From assembly GCA_025454955.1 (NCBI GenBank), contig JALONL010000037.1, positions 1 to 36,873 of the forward strand: a stretch of 36,873 nt of DNA, given 5' to 3'. The notes under the pieces were generated by a model. The model was not told the DNA's origin. It was given only the letters and a program-made list of their open reading frames with translations, and did not search any database. Position numbers and translations under genes: made by a program. Below, in pieces: positions 15,001-25,100 of the stretch. The number at the start of each line of letters is the position of its first letter. The first letter of the stretch is position 1. Source of the DNA: Bacteroidia bacterium. GTDB taxonomy: Bacteria; Bacteroidota; Bacteroidia; Palsa-965.

Positions 15001-16569
15001 TTATTTCTGTTCGTAAAATTGGCTAATCTTGAATAGTTCTATTTTTTTAATTTCCTTCATGTTGGTAACAGCTTGTCCCTTAATAATCTGTTCCATACAA
15101 CGAGCAAGAGGTTGAATATCTTTGTCTCCTAAACCGAGAAATTTCAACATACTTTTAATATTAGTTTTGTCTTTTATTTCCAGAAGATATGCGGTTTCAC
15201 ACATCGAAGAAAAGTCAAAGCTGGGTTGATTAAATTCGGCAATACCTTGAGAAACGAGAATAACTGAAACTCCTTTAGAGCGAATCTCGCGCAGCATACG
15301 TTCAAGAATTTCCTGCGATTTCTTTTCCTTGAAAACAGTGTGTGCTTCATCAATGAGCAATACATATCTCATTGATTGCACATCGTTTTCAACAGGGGCA
15401 TTATTCATATTCATAAACACATTGTATATATAGTTTATGAGTAAAAAAGTGCAGGTAAGACGAATAGAATCGGGCATATCGCCAGATAAACTTAAGTAAT
15501 AATTTTTATTTAAGAAAGTTTCTTGTGAATTAACTTCATAACTGAAGGGTTGAAGTTCGGTCATTGTCGTCAAATACTCATGCAATCTGCTGCGTTTGCC
15601 CCCTTCAATATTTTGTACATGATTATAAATATCCTCAAATGTCGGGTATTCCCCCGATTTCATTTCATCAAATGCTTGTCGAGTTGCATCTTTAAGTATT
15701 TGCTCCTGAACTTTGCCTAAGCTGGCATACTTTGTAATAATTTCAACAAATTTATTGATTCCCATTGCTCTTGTCTTCGCATTTACATTGTCAATAAATG
15801 ACATTGGGTGTAATGGAAATGCAACGTCAGGAGCATTTACAAACTTAGCATTGGTTGTGCTGAAAAATGATTTAAGCTTTATCTCATCCTCTTTCTTTAA
15901 ACCTTTAAAGTCAAGATAGATGAAATTAACTGCTCCCTTTGACTCCGCTGAAATCTGTTTTAATATACTTAGTGCAAATTGGGTTTTACCTGTTCCAGAA
16001 TTTCCTGCGACAGCAATATGTTGATTATTATGTATTGTTGTATTATTAAGTTGTAATAAAATGGGTTCTCCGGATTTTGTTTCACCAACACTAATTACAA
16101 TTTCTCCGTTGTGTGCCTCTTTAGAAATATCCTGCCGTGAATTTTTAATCATTCCTGGAACTGTATCAGCCTCTTCAATAGCAGAAATTCCCCGATCTAC
16201 ATTGTCAATCAAGAAATCAAGCCCAGTATAGTTTTTATTATTATCAAAAAGTTTATTTATGATATCTAACCCATGATCTATGTGCATTTTAATATACTTG
16301 GGAATATCCTTGTCTGTTTTGGGAATTTGATAATGTTGACATATTAGTGAAATATAAAAATCCCGATACTTGCCAAGCAAAATATCTTCTTTGTATTCCT
16401 TTCCTTTTGAATCTTTTAGGTCTTTTACAAGATCAAGTTTGACTTGAGAATTTATTGAGTAAGTTAAAGCAATCCGAGAAATAACGTTCTCGTGATTAAG
16501 CTTCATTCTACGGGTAAGTTCTTGGACTACCTGTTTATTGGACTCAGACGTACGTATATTAATCTGCAT
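15001..16569 (-). CDS. dndE: DndE domain fused to a HerA/FtsK-like ATPase
   Basis: A 522-aa protein. Residues 1-110 (MQINIRTSESNKQVVQELTR to the MHIDHGLDII region) resemble DndE (DUF1832), the small protein that binds nicked DNA in the phosphorothioation complex. From about residue 165 a P-loop ATPase follows: Walker A AVAGNSGTGKTQ (Lys195), Walker B RYVLLIDEAHTVF (about 425-437), then a sensor-like segment GVSVILVSQGIAEF, a pattern shared with HerA/FtsK-type DNA translocases. Classical DndE is only about 110-130 aa. The start at 16569 lies within the 3' end of dndD (11-base overlap), consistent with translational coupling; the frame's upstream extension is in dndD sequence and is rejected. 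Confidence 0.85.
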   Translation of the reverse strand: MQINIRTSESNKQVVQELTRRMKLNHENVISRIALTYSINSQVKLDLVKDLKDSKGKEYKEDILLGKYRDFYISLICQHYQIPKTDKDIPKYIKMHIDHGLDIINKLFDNNKNYTGLDFLIDNVDRGISAIEEADTVPGMIKNSRQDISKEAHNGEIVISVGETKSGEPILLQLNNTTIHNNQHIAVAGNSGTGKTQFALSILKQISAESKGAVNFIYLDFKGLKKEDEIKLKSFFSTTNAKFVNAPDVAFPLHPMSFIDNVNAKTRAMGINKFVEIITKYASLGKVQEQILKDATRQAFDEMKSGEYPTFEDIYNHVQNIEGGKRSRLHEYLTTMTELQPFSYEVNSQETFLNKNYYLSLSGDMPDSIRLTCTFLLINYIYNVFMNMNNAPVENDVQSMRYVLLIDEAHTVFKEKKSQEILERMLREIRSKGVSVILVSQGIAEFNQPSFDFSSMCETAYLLEIKDKTNIKSMLKFLGLGDKDIQPLARCMEQIIKGQAVTNMKEIKKIELFKISQFYEQK

Positions 16570-18658
16570 TTTTGTAAAGTTTTTTGTACCTGCGGAATAA
16601 ATTCTCCGGTTCAACCTGTAGAAACTCCGATGAATCTTCGTCACGATTATTAATCAAGTATGCCTGATTAATTCGTGGTAAGATAATATTATACTCATCT
16701 TGAGTCATCTCTTTATTAATCAGAGGGAAAATAACTACTTGTTCAGAAACACGAGGATAGAAATAACGAACAATGTTCTCTGCATGATCATCGTCAAATT
16801 TCTGCATTGGGCTATCAATAAATACAGGGAAGTCAATATCAGATTCTTCCACAAGCCCCATTAGAAGAGAGGTTGCATACATCTGTTGTTCACCTTTTGA
16901 TAACGCTTCTTTTCTAATTTGTTCATCCCGCGAATTGAAAAGATTTATCTCCATATCATCGCCTATAAACTGAACCTCAACTCGTTTGATGAAATTCTTT
17001 TTGTGCATAAGCGACTTTAGAGACTTTAGTATTTCATCTTCAAGGGATTTCTTTTTCTCTTGTTTGAAAGTTTTAATAAACTCCGTCAGTGTTTTAATGA
17101 GCTGACTTGTTGTATCATCCTTTTCTTTATTTTGTTTAGATACCTGTATACGTTCCTGGAGTTCGTTGATCTGTTTGCTCTTCTGAACTTTCTCTTGTTC
17201 CTTTGCACCTTTAGTAGCAACAGCATCTTGTATTTTCAAATCTAAACTTTGAATTTCAAGTTCGATCCTATTTCTTTCTTGACGATCTTCTGCTACAATT
17301 GGATCTTCTGTTTTCGATTCAGCATCTTTTATCTTACGTCGTATAGAGCTTAGTTCAGAATTAACACGTTGATATTCTTCATTTATTGCTTTGAACTGAC
17401 TCCCAAAAGAATACTTTAGGTGATCGATAAGTGAGTTAAACTCACTTACCTGGTTGTCTGTCATAGTATGAAGCTGTACAGATCCAACTGGAACAGATTC
17501 AATATCAGAAAAGAAATGCTTTTTGATAATTTCCTGAATCTTGTGATGAAAAAAGGTGGAAATTCGATGATCTACCGGTAGATCAAATGACTTTTCTTCT
17601 AACACAAGTTCATTGATAACATTATTTACTTTTTGTTCTACATCTTCATTTTGAAACTTTGCTTTCTCGATTTTCTGTTCTAATGCGATTTGATTTTTAA
17701 TATCAATAAGTTTATTTCCAACAATAGCAAAAGGCACTTCATCATAAGATTGCTTTAATTCCTCTTGAATAGAAACCAAGCGAAGTTCTAATTTTTCCTC
17801 CTGATTACGAAGTTCAAGAAGTTCATCTTCTGTAATCACACTTCCTGCACGAATTAACTTTGTGAGATATTCCTCGGATTTTCTTTTTTTATCCCTCTTC
17901 TCAATTTCATACCCATCACAATCTTCAATAACACCCTGAATAGCTAAGTCAATATTTTCTATTTCAGTTTGTAATGCATTTAGTTTTTGACGTTCCTCAA
18001 CAGATGCGGACTCTTTACGAAGACTGGCTCTGAATTCCTCCAGTTCATTCTTCATATCCTCATACTTTTTAATTCCAAGGACTTCTGAATATGCGCTGCT
18101 TAGTTTTCGCCTTTGTTCTGCAGTATTAATTTCTGCAAGGGAAACAATCTTTTCAGCATCAAAAAAGAAAAATTTAGCAATTTCTTTGGGTAAGATATAG
18201 TCACGTATAAACATCTCAGCACCTACCATTTTTGCTAACTCGTTTTCCTTTCCATCAACCAAAATTACCAATTCATCATTATTTGTCTCGCTGTCATTAC
18301 TACGGATAATCTCAATCTCATTTGCATTGATACCTTGAATATTGACATGTGAAAAAGTAATTGAGACAGAAAAGCGTTGATTTCGTCCTTGTTCTTTTTT
18401 TGATAGCCGATTGATGCTGTTGGTTATGTATTTTTGATAGCCACCTGCGTCTGAAATTTCTTTTTTATAAAGATCATCAACATCTTCCATTTGCCGGCCA
18501 TATAAGCACCAAACAAGACCCATTAGAAATGTAGTCTTACCAAATCCGTTTTTACCGCTAACTATAACAAGATTTCGCCCTTTGGTGGTGGTCAGGTCAA
18601 TGGTATTCTTTCCGTAATAAATGCGGAAATTATTGAATTCGATTTGCTTAATCTTCAT
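16559..18658 (-). CDS. dndD: DndD, SMC/Rad50-like ATPase
   Basis: A 699-aa ATPase of the SMC/Rad50/RecF type, a core subunit of the DndCDE phosphorothioation complex thought to use ATP to open or nick DNA for sulfur insertion. Walker A is in VSGKNGFGKTTFLMG (about residues 33-47). A long coiled coil runs from about 190 to 560 with a possible hinge near the middle. The ABC signature LSKGEQQMYATSLLMG precedes Walker B DFPVFIDSPMQKFDDD (about 630-645). Length is close to known DndD (about 660-700 aa). Its start overlaps the dndC stop by 4 bases (ATGA) and its end overlaps the dndE fusion by 11, a tightly coupled operon. Confidence 0.92.
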   Translation of the reverse strand: MKIKQIEFNNFRIYYGKNTIDLTTTKGRNLVIVSGKNGFGKTTFLMGLVWCLYGRQMEDVDDLYKKEISDAGGYQKYITNSINRLSKKEQGRNQRFSVSITFSHVNIQGINANEIEIIRSNDSETNNDELVILVDGKENELAKMVGAEMFIRDYILPKEIAKFFFFDAEKIVSLAEINTAEQRRKLSSAYSEVLGIKKYEDMKNELEEFRASLRKESASVEERQKLNALQTEIENIDLAIQGVIEDCDGYEIEKRDKKRKSEEYLTKLIRAGSVITEDELLELRNQEEKLELRLVSIQEELKQSYDEVPFAIVGNKLIDIKNQIALEQKIEKAKFQNEDVEQKVNNVINELVLEEKSFDLPVDHRISTFFHHKIQEIIKKHFFSDIESVPVGSVQLHTMTDNQVSEFNSLIDHLKYSFGSQFKAINEEYQRVNSELSSIRRKIKDAESKTEDPIVAEDRQERNRIELEIQSLDLKIQDAVATKGAKEQEKVQKSKQINELQERIQVSKQNKEKDDTTSQLIKTLTEFIKTFKQEKKKSLEDEILKSLKSLMHKKNFIKRVEVQFIGDDMEINLFNSRDEQIRKEALSKGEQQMYATSLLMGLVEESDIDFPVFIDSPMQKFDDDHAENIVRYFYPRVSEQVVIFPLINKEMTQDEYNIILPRINQAYLINNRDEDSSEFLQVEPENLFRRYKKLYKNAD

Positions 18659-19977
18659 TTTACCGAAAGTGTGGATTTCGCTTTTACAAAATTTGTAATT
18701 CGCTGTTCAATATCATTCTGAAGTCCGCGCTTTTTTAGCATAAGGGTTTTGGTTTTGTGCAGTTTAAGCAGATCTTGTAAGAGATTGTATTCAGCTTCGT
18801 TCTTACAAGTTTTTCTCAGAAGTTCTTCCTCCTGCTGGTTTTTTTCGTCTTGTTTACTCATTTTCAAACCGTTGTTATAGACGTTGTTGTAAATGTCTGA
18901 TACCCGATGAGAAAATATACCATCCCGATACCAGGTAATTTGAATAGCAACTAATTCTTGTGGATTTATCAAAGTAATTTCGCCCTGGCTTTCTTGAATT
19001 TCCTTTTGAGCTTTCAAAACCCGTTCTAGCATTTCTGCCCGATATTTAGGATAATATGGCCCATGAGCATTTTCCTTAATAGAACCGTCCCTTCTTTCTT
19101 TCTGTCTATATATTTCAGGGTGATCTTTCGTGTAAGCTAACCAATCTCTGAATTCGACCAATGGTAGCATCCAATCTTCTCCATTTTCAATAAGTCCCTC
19201 CATTGACTTATCTTTATTCACAACAGTACAAACCCAACATCCAAATCGGCTGTTGCCACAACTTGGAGTAGTTTTATCAATGACTAAGGGACAATCACCA
19301 CTATTAGCATTTTTATATAACGCAACCAGTTCTTTATGTGTTCCACCCCATGCCGCTTTTGACTGCATTAAATATTGCCAAAGTTCATTTGTTTTAACAT
19401 CTTTAATAGCTGCAAAGACCCAAGCATTAGGTAATACGTGCCTTCTGAGCCGTTTACCTTTACGTTCATACGAATTTATTGAAGCCGCCCTTTTGCTACT
19501 TTCATCAGAACGTGTACCTAAAAGAAGAATTGCTTCTCCATGCTTATTAATTTTTTCTAAAATGAATTTGCTGGTCGGATTAATCTTTAATCGCTCAGTA
19601 CACCACCTAAAAACACTACCCGGTGCAGGGTATCCTTTACCAATTAGATTTACCCAAAATGTATCTTCAAGTGAAGGAGTCGTTTGAGCAACCCTTATTG
19701 GCATGTCTTGTACAACTGCTGCCTGCTCTATTTTTTCTAAAGTTCTTTGAATAAAGTCAACTATTCGCGGATTTTCGACTAACGTATCATTGCAAACCAC
19801 CCAAACATCTCTAGAATGACGTATTTCACTTGGTAAAGATTTAATAGCATTCCAAGTTAATTGAAGCAATAATGTAGAGTCTTTCCCCCCACTGAAACCA
19901 ATTATCCATGGACGACGATTGTCATCTTCTAAAAATTGATCTCTAATCTCAGATTCTAACCACTTAGGGTCTAACAT
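18655..19977 (-). CDS. dndC: DndC, PAPS-reductase-like sulfur transferase
   Basis: A 440-aa iron-sulfur protein of the PP-loop/PAPS-reductase family, the DndCDE subunit that activates DNA with ATP and accepts sulfur from DndA. The PP-loop GFSGGKDSTLLLQL is at residues 27-40. A cysteine set typical of the family follows: Cys in FRWCTERLKIN (about residue 124) and CGNSRFGCWVC (Cys240, 247, 250), together enough for a 4Fe-4S cluster. The ATG at 19977 is preferred; an in-frame GTG at 20007 would add ten residues. It is the first gene of the minus-strand operon. Known DndC proteins are often somewhat longer (about 500 aa), but all key residues seem present. Confidence 0.92.
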   Translation of the reverse strand: MLDPKWLESEIRDQFLEDDNRRPWIIGFSGGKDSTLLLQLTWNAIKSLPSEIRHSRDVWVVCNDTLVENPRIVDFIQRTLEKIEQAAVVQDMPIRVAQTTPSLEDTFWVNLIGKGYPAPGSVFRWCTERLKINPTSKFILEKINKHGEAILLLGTRSDESSKRAASINSYERKGKRLRRHVLPNAWVFAAIKDVKTNELWQYLMQSKAAWGGTHKELVALYKNANSGDCPLVIDKTTPSCGNSRFGCWVCTVVNKDKSMEGLIENGEDWMLPLVEFRDWLAYTKDHPEIYRQKERRDGSIKENAHGPYYPKYRAEMLERVLKAQKEIQESQGEITLINPQELVAIQITWYRDGIFSHRVSDIYNNVYNNGLKMSKQDEKNQQEEELLRKTCKNEAEYNLLQDLLKLHKTKTLMLKKRGLQNDIEQRITNFVKAKSTLSVK

Positions 19978-20007
19978 AGATTCGTTTTTTGAGACCACAA
20001 TACACAC

Positions 20008-20390
20008 TTTGCATGAAAATGGGCTTGTGATATATGACAGAGTATTATTTGAATTTCCTGATGGTTATAAAGATAACACAAACTTATATATTGCAAGTAT
20101 TCATTTCTTGGCATCAAGAACACCTTTACAACATGAATCCATTGCTTTGATAATCAGCAGAATAACTTCTCAATCCATCATGACAAATATCCAGCCTCTA
20201 AACCGAAAGCTATCACACCTATACCTGAACTGAATTACAAGACACGTCTAATTAGAGAAAATAGATTTTGACCTGTTAAAATACTCAAAAAAAAATATAA
20301 TAAAAGCCTGATTGACAAATTACTGAGGGCAAATTCATTAGTAGATCAGCGAAACGTCTAATGAATGGTTCAGGAGCTCCCCATCCCCCC
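20008..20390. other. AT-rich intergenic region at the island's right side
   Basis: These 383 bases separate the dnd operon from the tail-collar gene. They hold a probable dndC promoter (20068-20096), an inverted repeat ATTCATTAG/CTAATGAAT (20333-20341 with 20358-20366, 16-base loop), and a nine-base direct repeat ACGTCTAAT (20244 and 20354). A 74-codon open frame at 20009-20233 has no recognisable family features or credible start context and is not called a gene. No tRNA-end repeat was found. Confidence 0.6.
20068..20096 (-). promoter_or_regulatory. candidate promoter of the dndCDE operon
   Basis: On the minus strand, TTG (20096-20094) and TATCTTTA (20075-20068) are spaced by 18 bases, near the Bacteroidota -33/-7 arrangement. 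A perfect -7-like TAAGTTTG (20086-20079) overlaps it but lacks a -33 partner. The predicted start would lie near 20061, leaving a leader of about 80 bases before the dndC ATG. Confidence 0.35.
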
Positions 20391-22187
20391 CTAACTACAC
20401 TTCATAATAAAATAAAGCGTATAAAACATAGGCATACTGCTGGAACTTCCTACCGTATGCGTATGCGCAACAGCAGTGGCCGTATGAGAATGTACTCCAT
20501 CCTCAGAGGCAGACAAACCAGTTCCGGTCCATTCGGTACTGTCGGTGTTGCCACTGCGAGCATGATAAAAATCGTTGCTGCCTGAACTGCTCGATGACTG
20601 TACCTCTTTGGTAGAATCAAAGTTGATGAAATGCCGGTGACTTCCTCCGGATATACTTACGTTCACCACAGTTGACGACAGACTATGGATATGCGAATTT
20701 TCACCGCCAATATGACCAAGCGAAGTAATGTCACTCGTATCCTCCTGACTAGCACTTGCGCCAAAAATAAAACGCGAAGCCAGATCGGGTGTCTTAATGG
20801 TATTGGTTGCGTCCCAACGCCCGTCACAGATGAGCCAGCCCGAAGGAACTGTATTTTGCGGCCCGCTCCACATCTGAATGGTACCAATGGGAATTGGATC
20901 CACCTCTATGTTGATGAACGACGAAGTGGTATTATGATTCACATCCCACGCCCGTACTTCAACCACCGAAGTTTGCGAAATTGTGACCGTAGAAGTTTGC
21001 GGGTTGCTGCCAATACTGTCCACGAGTGGCTGTGGTACGCCCTGCACAAACAACTGGTAAAAATTTACGTTGGCCACATTAAACCAAACCGAAATGTTTT
21101 GCGGGGCGTTTTTCACATTTATTTTATAAGCCGATACACTGAGCGAGTCGATTTCCGGATATACAGGTTGCGGTGGCGGAGTCTTAATCTGAATGTCAGC
21201 CACCAGCTGCCCGTCGGGGTAGCCCGGAAAACCGCTGTACGAAAGCACGGCAGTAGTAAAACCCACCGGCATATAACTGATAATACCGCTTACCGAAAAT
21301 TCGAAATTGGCCGAAACTCCTGTGCCTATTACAGTACCGGTTGTGCCGCTCAGGCTGGTGTCTTCGGCAATAATCCAGAGTTGGGGAGAGGTGGACGATT
21401 GTTTATGAATCTTCAAATAATTGCCATAACTCTGTGTGGTTTCCACATCGAAATTGCCCGCTTTTGTATTGTCGGTTAATGCACCAATCTGATTGGTGTT
21501 GCTGCTTTCAATAAAATTAAGTGTAAACTGGGGCGGAGGATTTTGTGTGGATGAAATACCTGCGGGAGCCAGCGGATCGCCGCCGGTGTTGGTGATGCGA
21601 AAATGTAATACATTATAATATCCCTGGTTATATACCACGTTTGATCCTACTGCTTCAAACTGTAGCGGAATTTCGGCACTGCTGCTGCTTCCTCCCGCGC
21701 TGCGCGGCGGATAGCGCAGACTTATAAACATTTGCTGCGAGGCTGTTTCAGTGGTATCGGTTACCATGTTGAGGTAACGGCAGGTGAAATACCCGTCGGT
21801 GGTAACGCCGCTTATTTGCGGGAACGTAAGTGTAAGGGTTACTGATTCGCCGGCGGTGAGTGCGACGGGAATTTGCGGCATGAGGTTCAGAAACGGACCG
21901 GCCTGCGCGTCGGAGCAAATCTGTAATGTCCAGTTGGGTGTGTCTGTAAGTGTAATTCCGCTTACCACTGAGGCCGAAAGCAAACCGTTGAAGTAAAGCT
22001 GCACGGCCGACTGATTGAGCGGGAATGTGGCAAAGCTGTTTTGCTGCGGCCCCTGTTGTATTTGTGCCGTGCTGCCGCTTACGTTGGTAAGCGTAATGAT
22101 GAGCTTGTTTGATGCGGCCGGTGTGCCGAGGAGCAGAATGCTGCTGCCGTCGGATGCAGTGAGTGTAAAACGCAGGCTGTTGGGCAT
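20391..22187 (-). CDS. tail-collar / fibre-tip protein
   Basis: A 598-aa protein with a phage tail-collar domain (PF07484-type) at about residues 433-480: IPIGTIQMWSGPQNTVPSGW followed by LICDGRW and TPDLASRFIFG. After it come four His-x-His motifs (HIH, HRH, HSH, HTH) and the end MPMFYTLYFIMKC, as in fibre tips. In phage T4 gp37 such HxH pairs bind iron in a trimeric needle. The N-terminal 430 residues are beta-rich and Ser/Thr-rich, like stacked Ig-type domains. There is no signal peptide. I chose the ATG at 22187 (11 bases after the 1208-aa gene); an upstream extension overlaps that gene and is rejected. It is the last gene of the operon and probably the receptor-binding end of an assembly. 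Confidence 0.85.
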   Translation of the reverse strand: MPNSLRFTLTASDGSSILLLGTPAASNKLIITLTNVSGSTAQIQQGPQQNSFATFPLNQSAVQLYFNGLLSASVVSGITLTDTPNWTLQICSDAQAGPFLNLMPQIPVALTAGESVTLTLTFPQISGVTTDGYFTCRYLNMVTDTTETASQQMFISLRYPPRSAGGSSSSAEIPLQFEAVGSNVVYNQGYYNVLHFRITNTGGDPLAPAGISSTQNPPPQFTLNFIESSNTNQIGALTDNTKAGNFDVETTQSYGNYLKIHKQSSTSPQLWIIAEDTSLSGTTGTVIGTGVSANFEFSVSGIISYMPVGFTTAVLSYSGFPGYPDGQLVADIQIKTPPPQPVYPEIDSLSVSAYKINVKNAPQNISVWFNVANVNFYQLFVQGVPQPLVDSIGSNPQTSTVTISQTSVVEVRAWDVNHNTTSSFINIEVDPIPIGTIQMWSGPQNTVPSGWLICDGRWDATNTIKTPDLASRFIFGASASQEDTSDITSLGHIGGENSHIHSLSSTVVNVSISGGSHRHFINFDSTKEVQSSSSSGSNDFYHARSGNTDSTEWTGTGLSASEDGVHSHTATAVAHTHTVGSSSSMPMFYTLYFIMKCS

Positions 22188-22198
22188 GGTATGTGTGT

Positions 22199-25100
22199 TT
22201 AATCGTTGGTGCGGCGCAAACGCAGCCAGCCTTCGAGAATTTGTTGTGGTGTGTAATCGAGTGTGCCCTGTGAGGCGTTCTGAATGGTATCGCCGAAATT
22301 CTGCGATTGCCAGTTGCCATCGGCATCGGCACTTACCCACGACCAGAAACCGCCGGTGGTTTTGGGCATAGGTATGCGTATATCGCTTGTGCTGCTGCCC
22401 GAAAGTATGGGCGCGGTAAGCATGGTAAAGGAAAGCTGATTGAGTGCGGCTTCAAACTGATCGGCCGGAATGCGTATTTCTTTTACCGGTAAAATTCCGG
22501 TAGTGGCATTCACCACGCCATTCGGGTCGAGCAGCATCATTACCGTTTTTGTGCGGTTGTCGGGAGCCAGCGTCAGTGTTGACTCCCCGGGCTCAAGTAC
22601 GCCTGAACCGGGCGCATAGAACTGCTCAAAATCAACTGCCGAATTTTGCTCCATCCAGTAGCCCAGCAGTCCGTCGCGGTAATCGCCGGCAGCGCCAAGC
22701 TGTACAGGGAAACGTACATTGTCGAAACCTGCATTGTTGCGCACGGTTCCGGGCACGAGTGCGGCAGCAAAGGCATCCCACGACTCGGCAGTTACGGTAT
22801 CGCCCAATAAATCGAGCGCAAGCGTGGCGCGTGTAAGGGCCAGCGGCTGCGAAGCCAGCACACCGTTTAATCCCGACGAAGTTTCGGGCATGGCCGTAAG
22901 CGCAGCCGTGCGCAGCGAAAGCAGGAACGCCGCAAAATTATCGGCACTGCCGCGATACATGCCATTGGCAAAATTGCGCAGCCACAAAAGTTCGTTTTCA
23001 AACACAGCCTGCAGCGAAGTACCTACCGGGAAACGCCCGCCCGGCGCACTAAACCAGAGCACACTATCGGCCGAAGCACTCAGCGCAAGTTCGCCAAGCG
23101 GTGTGCCATCGGCCGAGAAAATGAGTATGCTGCGGTCGGCAAAATCGGGCAGCACCCAGCCCAGCACGGGCGAAGTGGCCGGGTGCGAATTGCTTTCCAT
23201 CGTACCCGTATCGGCCGAGAGCCAGCGGAAAAGCAAACGCGATGGCTGCGACAAACGCGGCGGAAGCAACATGGTATCGGCCGGAAGATTGAATGACGGC
23301 GGTGGCGTAAGCGTGGCCGAAAAATACATGTCCTCAGGCGCGTGGTTATCGGCAAAACGGCCAAAGGCATCCACAATGCGCAACCGCGAAATACGAAGGG
23401 CCCCGGCACGAATGGGATTGAAACTGTGATTTACCTCGGGCGAATAATCGCCCGCATTACCCACTGCATTGCGAATGGTTTGCACAAAATCCATATCAAA
23501 CGGATTGGCCAGCGGATCGTCCACACGCATCTGCAAACTCTGCTGCCGCATCAGCAGCGACTCGTTAAAGCCCGACAATTCCTGCGCCATGAGCGGCATC
23601 GATGCTATGCTTTCGAGCAGGGCGGCAAAGTCGGGATCGGTGTTTCCGGTTTGTGTGAGGTAACTTTGAATACCCTGCCACAAATCCACCTGCGCATCGG
23701 CCGAGAGCAGCATCGTACCTGCAAACAATTCGTTGCCGCCTGCGGGCGAAGCATCCGCACTCAGGTCGAGACCATTGCTGCTCCACGAAAAATTATCGAG
23801 TACAAAATCGCGCAAATATTCGCCGGTGGTTTGCAAATTCTGTACGGGCTGCATTTCCACTTCGTAGTGCAGCATGAGCGGCATCCAGGGATTTCCGCTC
23901 CAGGTGGTTTGTTGCAATGTATCGGGAGCAATTGCTGTTACGCCGGTATTAGAATCGAAATTGGCATCGGCTCCCGGCTCCTGTGCCATAAATTGGGTAA
24001 GCTCATCGCTCAAATAGGCTGTAACATCCGATTGATGGAGCGTTTGATTATACATATCCCAGCTCATATTGCAGAATTGCAATGCGTAATAGCTTTGCAG
24101 CGCAGGCGCAAGCAACATACTGTCGTCGAAAATAAAACGCAGCATACTCGATTGCGTGTAGGATAATGTGAAACTCACCGTGTTGTTTATGCTGAGCTCA
24201 TGCTGGTTTCCTGCCGCACCTGCCGGAAGCAGCAGCGTATAAACCAAATCAGTGCTTATGCGGCAGCGCAGCGTATCATCGCCCGTGCGGTTTACCGGAA
24301 TCACATCATTGCCATTGAAAAGCAGGTAAGGATTGTTTGGCCGCCAGTAGCGCGGTGCAGTGGCATCCGACACTAATTCATACACTTCATCGATCGACGA
24401 AGTAATTAATGCGGCCATATCGTTTATGCTTTGCTGAAGCGCACCGGAAGCATCTGCCTGCGTGCCGAGCGCCATTATTTCGCTGGCCTGCACCAGCAGA
24501 AAATCGCACACCTCCTGCCCTCTTTGCCTTACCGATTCGGGTGTATAATGTGTTTGATATTCGATGAGAAGATATTTATACCAGTCGGAAAAAAGCTGCG
24601 CACGTTTGGAGGCCAACCGTTCGTGCAACTCATTGAGTTCGGTTTGCCTGATGTTGAGAATGTTCAGGTCATCGGCTATGGTGGCGGGCAGTGTTACTTC
24701 GCCTTCGTAGTTCTGGTTATTGCCCGGGCTGGTGCGTTTGCGTACCTGCCAGATACGGCCACCGTCGTACGAAGCAAAGCCGGCGGCATGAATCATTTTA
24801 TCAAGCTGTACAGCAAGATTGTTGCTGCTTCCGGCCTGCGCAATTACACCAAACTGAAGCGCATTGATAACCTGCTCGGCAAGCTGCACATCGGTGTTGA
24901 GCTGGTTGGCCAGCATTACACTAAGTGCTTCCTGCGACGAATTGCCCACCGCCATACTCAGCGGCGAAGGTTGTTTGACAACGGTAGAACTGTCAAACAA
25001 CGAAGCAGCCATTTCAATCATGCCGCAGCAAAAAGTATTGGTTACCGCACCGCCCGAAGAATTTTCGAATACCCATCCAAACACATTATTGCCCGATTCA

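Larger units (their letters stand above)
11385..20390. mobile_element. AT-rich genomic island carrying DNA phosphorothioation genes
   Basis: Between tRNA-Glu and the tail-collar gene, base composition drops from about 50-60% to below 40% G+C by eye, and codons become A/T-ending. The block starts with a broken RhuM-like gene and carries the dnd set. I found no integrase, transposase or direct copy of the tRNA 3' end at the other side, so the mode of acquisition is unknown. Boundaries are set by composition and gene content and may be off by several hundred bases. Confidence 0.6.

Noticed and set aside
20009..20233. 74-codon plus-strand frame beside dndC
   Set aside because: No recognisable domain, no promoter of its own, and it lies across the candidate dndC promoter.
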